Origin: Lutispora sp003527145
Lineage (GTDB): Bacteria > Bacillota > Clostridia > Lutisporales > Lutisporaceae
NCBI GenBank assembly: GCA_029983695.1
Contig: JASBZB010000014.1
Span: 1 to 64,000, forward strand
Direction of reading: 5' to 3'
Length of the DNA: 64,000 bases
The translations under genes and the position numbers were made by a program. Numbering within the stretch: position 1 is the stretch's first letter; the number at the start of each line of letters is the position of its first letter. The notes under the pieces are model-generated. The model did not search any database and was not told the origin of the DNA. It was given only the letters and a program-made list of their open reading frames with translations. Of this stretch, positions 61,419 to 64,000 are shown piece after piece.

Positions 61419-61850
61419 CTAAAAACTTATTGATAATGAATTTGTCCAATTACTATATGGTGCAATAGGAATAAAATCACTATTAAAAAATGTAAAGTCT
61501 GCTTTTTCGCTCCCTGTTCCTGATATATTTTGATCTACGCCACCAGCAATATACCAATACACATCTGAAGGCCAAATATAACTGCCATGATAGCTATCCA
61601 ATGAATAATAAGTTGTTTTTTCACCGGAGCATGTAACAACTAACGTTGACATATAGTATTCTCCGTTACCGATTTCTGGCGATAAAGGACTTCTATTATA
61701 CGCATGTACATCTGTCCATTCTAAGGTTCCGCTACTAACCCTGGTATTCAAAAAAGATTTTATAAACCAAAACTTAACACCAAAGTCACTATTCCAGCCA
61801 GAAAAAGTTTTATCATTACTAACATTACCTGCATTGACGATTGTAGTCAA
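61419..61850 (-). CDS. Putative secreted protein with an unclear start
   Basis: The frame from TTG at 61850 gives 143 residues rich in Ser, Thr, Trp and Tyr (SGTLEWTDVHAYNRS, YYSLDSYHGSYIWPSDVYWY), like a small secreted beta-sandwich protein. The same frame continues upstream, without a stop, through RQYVSLLLVFLIIFS (to about 61895), a good signal-peptide core, and ends at TIVNAG like a cleavage site. No ATG, GTG or TTG lies before that core; AAAAGGTG at about 61909-61916 could be its ribosome site. The true start has been lost or is non-canonical. Confidence 0.55.
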   Translation of the reverse strand: MTTIVNAGNVSNDKTFSGWNSDFGVKFWFIKSFLNTRVSSGTLEWTDVHAYNRSPLSPEIGNGEYYMSTLVVTCSGEKTTYYSLDSYHGSYIWPSDVYWYIAGGVDQNISGTGSEKADFTFFNSDFIPIAPYSNWTNSLSISF

Positions 61851-61961
61851 TGAGAATATTATCAGGAATACAAGTAATAAACTAACATACTGTCTATTAG
61901 GATTTACACCTTTTGGAATTATTGATATAATATAATTAACAAACGAAAGGGGGGAGGAGCT

Positions 61962-62069
61962 GAGTATAGCTATGGAAATGCTGATCTTCCTGTTTTGGAT
62001 TTACTGGCAGAGAGCATATTTGAGCTCAATTCTATAGAAGAGGTTGTAGAATTGATGGATAAAAAATAG
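61962..62069 (+). pseudogene. Short coding-like fragment on the plus strand
   Basis: 35 codons reading EYSYGNADLPVLDLLAESIF and LNSIEEVVELMDKK up to a TAG. Composition looks protein-like, and a strong GGGGGGAGGAG precedes it, but no start codon exists in frame (GAG or CTG positions only). Either a remnant of a lost gene or a peptide gene with a mutated start. Nothing else is recognised between 61940 and 62157. Confidence 0.3.
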
Positions 62070-62157
62070 TAAGGTAGCTTTCGAAGAAAATATTAAACCG
62101 TTTCAATAAAGAAAAGGGACAGGTAGGGTTAACGCAATAATACCTCTCCCTAATGCT

Positions 62158-62304
62158 TTATATATAAGTCTGTTTTCTTATTTTTTCAGAACGAGCAACA
62201 AGGCAAAATATTACAGAAGAGACTGCATATATAATTATGCCAGATATGTTTAACTCTTTCGAAACAATCTTATAAGAAATCGAAAGTATTGTTGTATTAA
62301 TTGC
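62158..62304 (-). pseudogene. Truncated paralogue of the 58892-59218 membrane protein
   Basis: Minus-strand translation gives AINTTILSISYKIVSKELNI, then SGIIIYAVSSVIFCLVARSE and KIRKQTYI before a stop, clearly related to the C-terminal half of the intact 108-residue protein. The 5' half is missing: a stop codon lies just upstream, and a GTG-AAG-AAA-AAA start in the duplicated leader is cut off after seven codons. Confidence 0.65.
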
Positions 62305-62361
62305 TTATTTCGCCATAGTTATCTCTATTAACGTAATCTATATCTATTGACTTATATTAAG

Positions 62362-62459
62362 ACTTTTTTCTTCACATGCTCCTCCTCCTACGGGAGTATT
62401 TTTATATCAGGCAGCCTTTATCCTCTGTTATATATATCGGTTATATATGGTAATTATGG
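62362..62459 (-). repeat. Duplicated leader sequence, copy 2
   Basis: Second copy of the 97-nt leader at 60572-60668, about 85 percent identical by eye. On the minus strand it has CTCCCGTAGGAGGAGGAG followed by GTG-AAG-AAA-AAA-GTC-TTA-ATA-TAA, a start region leading straight into a stop. Confidence 0.65.
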
Positions 62460-62830
62460 TCACTTCTTCTTAGTAGAATAATCTCTAAATATAGAATATA
62501 ACTCTCCAAAGCTTATTTGCTTAGACTTTACATAGCTGTCATCACTTAGCTTAATCACATCATTATAGTCTATTTTAAACCTAGTTATACCTTTCTCCCC
62601 ATAAAAAGAAACTGATATATATTCCGGCACCATAGCTGTGTCTGACTTTTCAAATTCTGCAGCATAATTCCTGTTAATACATAAGCATTTGCAGAGCATT
62701 TCAATAAAGTAAGGGCTTCTCTGGCTAGATTTTTGTGTCGATATATTGTAAAGAGTGTTTCGCGTCCTAAAGGTGCGCTAAACAAAACCAATATAATCCC
62801 GGAAATAAAATAGAACAATTGCTTTTTCAA
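62460..62830 (-). pseudogene. Small exported protein gene broken by a TA dinucleotide shift
   Basis: A TTG start after GGAGGTGG gives MKKQLFYFISGIILVLFSAP, a signal-like N-terminus. After about 29 residues the sense frame changes: the continuation STQKSSQRSPYFIEMLCKCL, AAEFEKSDTAMVPEYISVSF, KIDYNDVIKLSDDSYV, ending STKKK lies in another frame. Dropping two bases in the ATATAT tract at 62741-62746 joins them into one protein of about 122 residues. Pseudogene or phase-variable gene. Confidence 0.6.
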
Positions 62831-62860
62831 CCTTTACCACCTCCAAACTTATTCACCTTT

Positions 62861-62911
62861 TACCTATATAACGAAATGAAGAGGGATTTTGTGACACTTG
62901 TTCTAAAAATT
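62861..62911 (-). promoter_or_regulatory. ECF-sigma-like promoter element, copy 2
   Basis: Minus strand: GAACAAGTGTCACAAA, 12 nt, CGTTATATAGGTA. Same as the element at 60382-60433 with two differences in 51 positions, 31 nt before the TTG start of the frameshifted gene. Confidence 0.5.
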
Positions 62912-62976
62912 TTCGATTTAAACGAGTGCTTTATATTAAAACACTCGCTTTTTGCCGTCTATGCTCGGATAACTTG

Positions 62977-63468
62977 CTACGCATTTGCAGTATCTAATAA
63001 AAGTAATAAATAGACATCTTCCTCATGTATGCTTATTTGACTTCTATTTTTACTAATTATTTTATATTTTTCGATTAATCCTTCTAACTTATCGGAGTTT
63101 TTCCAAGCATAAAAAGTTAGAGTTTTATCTTCTACATCATATTTACCATGAATCATCATAGGAGAAGGCTCACCACCAATTTTCCATGAGCAAGTCTTGT
63201 TTTCTACAATAAATTTCGTTTTATTTTCTACTGAGCATATTGTCGCTATAAAAATAGCTTCATTAGGACTATCATAAAAAACAAACACTTCTCTGCTATC
63301 ACTAACAGAAATTACTTTTAAAACAGATACTTTATTTCGCAATAAGCTGCTTATTGCAGACTCTTTTGTAGTATAATGAGTCTCAGGTGAGCTTGGAGAT
63401 AATATGAATAATAAAGTTAAAATAGTAGTTAAAATAGAAAATATAATATAGGTCGTTCTATTTTCCAA
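62977..63468 (-). CDS. Hypothetical membrane-anchored protein
   Basis: 163 residues, TTG start after GAGGT. N-terminal membrane segment (about 7-24, IIFSILTTILTLLFIL), then a soluble extracytoplasmic domain with beta-strand-like segments (NEAIFIATICSVENKTKFIV, KTLTFYAWKNSDKLEGLI). No family recognised. 9 nt after the upstream gene, so the two form an operon. Confidence 0.55.
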   Translation of the reverse strand: MENRTTYIIFSILTTILTLLFILSPSSPETHYTTKESAISSLLRNKVSVLKVISVSDSREVFVFYDSPNEAIFIATICSVENKTKFIVENKTCSWKIGGEPSPMMIHGKYDVEDKTLTFYAWKNSDKLEGLIEKYKIISKNRSQISIHEEDVYLLLLLDTANA

Positions 63469-63477
63469 ATTTATACC

Positions 63478-64000
63478 TCACTTTATATTGTGTTTATATC
63501 TGATGGCTCTTAATGGTTTATCATTTACGTCATATGAAGTGATACGGCTGATAGCATCTGTATATACATAAAAGCGGCTCTTTTCTTTTAAAATCTTATC
63601 TTGATCATATATCAATAAAAAATAACCATCTTCATTTATTAAAGGTTGCTTCACTTCTCCATTTATGAATTGGATTTCAATCTTTTTAATCCTTTTATCA
63701 AAAATACGCCCGCCTATAACACTGCGGTCTGTATTGCTATCATAAAAGCCAACCTGAGTGAAAGCATTCTTTGCTCTAACAACATATTCTTCATCATCTT
63801 TATTTTCATATGTCGTAAAAGCATTATTTCCTATGCTTTGAACTTTGTTATTAGTTACAATACTACAGATTCCGGTATTATACTGATTCAAGACGGGATT
63901 TAACGGCCTGCTATCTTTAAAGCTATAAACCGTATAAATGGAGCTTCTAAACGCTTTCTGCTTGCCAATTGATATACACTTAATGTTTTTATAATTCTGG
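63478..64000 (-). CDS. Hypothetical protein, partial (5' end beyond the window)
   Basis: The minus-strand frame is open from the window edge (QNYKNIKCISIGKQKAFRSS, SIYTVYSFKDSRPLN) through to the TGA at 63478-63480, 173 residues. Beta-rich, soluble, ends YDVNDKPLRAIRYKHNIK. No start seen inside the window; a TTG at 63891 is only internal. Function unknown; appears to be the first visible gene of the leftward accessory set. Confidence 0.55.
   Translation of the reverse strand, partial: QNYKNIKCISIGKQKAFRSSIYTVYSFKDSRPLNPVLNQYNTGICSIVTNNKVQSIGNNAFTTYENKDDEEYVVRAKNAFTQVGFYDSNTDRSVIGGRIFDKRIKKIEIQFINGEVKQPLINEDGYFLLIYDQDKILKEKSRFYVYTDAISRITSYDVNDKPLRAIRYKHNIK

Noticed and set aside
1..64000. CRISPR arrays, tRNA or rRNA genes, T-boxes and known riboswitches
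   Set aside because: No regularly spaced 25-40 nt repeats, no tRNA cloverleaf with a GTTCRA loop and CCA-type end, and no conserved T-box or purine riboswitch core were seen. The 7-nt phased modules are too short and contiguous to be CRISPR repeats.

Overview
The window looks like the chromosome of an anaerobic, low-to-medium GC, probably spore-forming Firmicute of the class Clostridia. Reasons: GGAGG-type ribosome sites with frequent TTG/GTG starts; a Bcd/EtfB/EtfA/Crt/Hbd butyryl-CoA type operon whose EtfA carries a ferredoxin domain; the tig-clpP-clpX-lonB-lon-engB order typical of Clostridia; a YhcN/YlaJ-type sporulation lipoprotein; and GatCAB. I cannot name the species.

Layout. 1-7.4 kb: 3' end of a purine permease, then the purine operon purE-F-M-N-H-D, with no purC between purE and purF. 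7.7-16.3 kb: EamA exporter, a redox-regulated (putative Rex site) bcd-etfBA-crt-hbd operon, homoserine dehydrogenase, second EamA exporter. 16.3-24.3 kb: DNA maintenance and translation block pcrA (C-terminally short), ligA, gatCAB. 24.5-30.3 kb: complete oligopeptide ABC transporter oppABCDF. 30.5-34.5 kb: four genes of unknown function. 34.8-46.6 kb: cell-wall amidase, TGS-uridine kinase fusion, DUF2007 protein, a tyrosyl-tRNA synthetase paralogue that has lost its catalytic motifs, sporulation lipoprotein, MarR regulator with LD-carboxypeptidase, GGDEF enzyme, rhomboid protease. 47-56 kb: proteostasis block tig, clpP, clpX, lonB, lon, engB, CPBP protease. 56.2-64 kb: AT-rich accessory region with an orphan OppF, a decayed amidohydrolase, a Phd/RelE-type toxin-antitoxin pair, and a leftward-reading set of small membrane or exported proteins with duplicated leaders, two near-identical ECF-sigma-like promoters and several broken paralogues.

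Two things stand out beyond ordinary annotation. First, the first 35 kb is peppered with a modular family of intergenic repeats: 7-nt-phased CTCAG and GCTAG modules, a CCGTG module phased at about 10 nt, and a shared GGAATACCCTAA core. They sit even inside the purine operon and directly abut the truncated end of pcrA. Second, the TyrRS-like gene at 40.3-41.5 kb keeps the fold but lacks HIGH, GGxDQ and KMSKS-type signatures. It sits next to another synthetase-derived protein (TGS and SAD-like domains fused to uridine kinase), so it may be a repurposed, non-aminoacylating protein.

All functional calls rest on reading the sequence and remembered family motifs. No database search was run.
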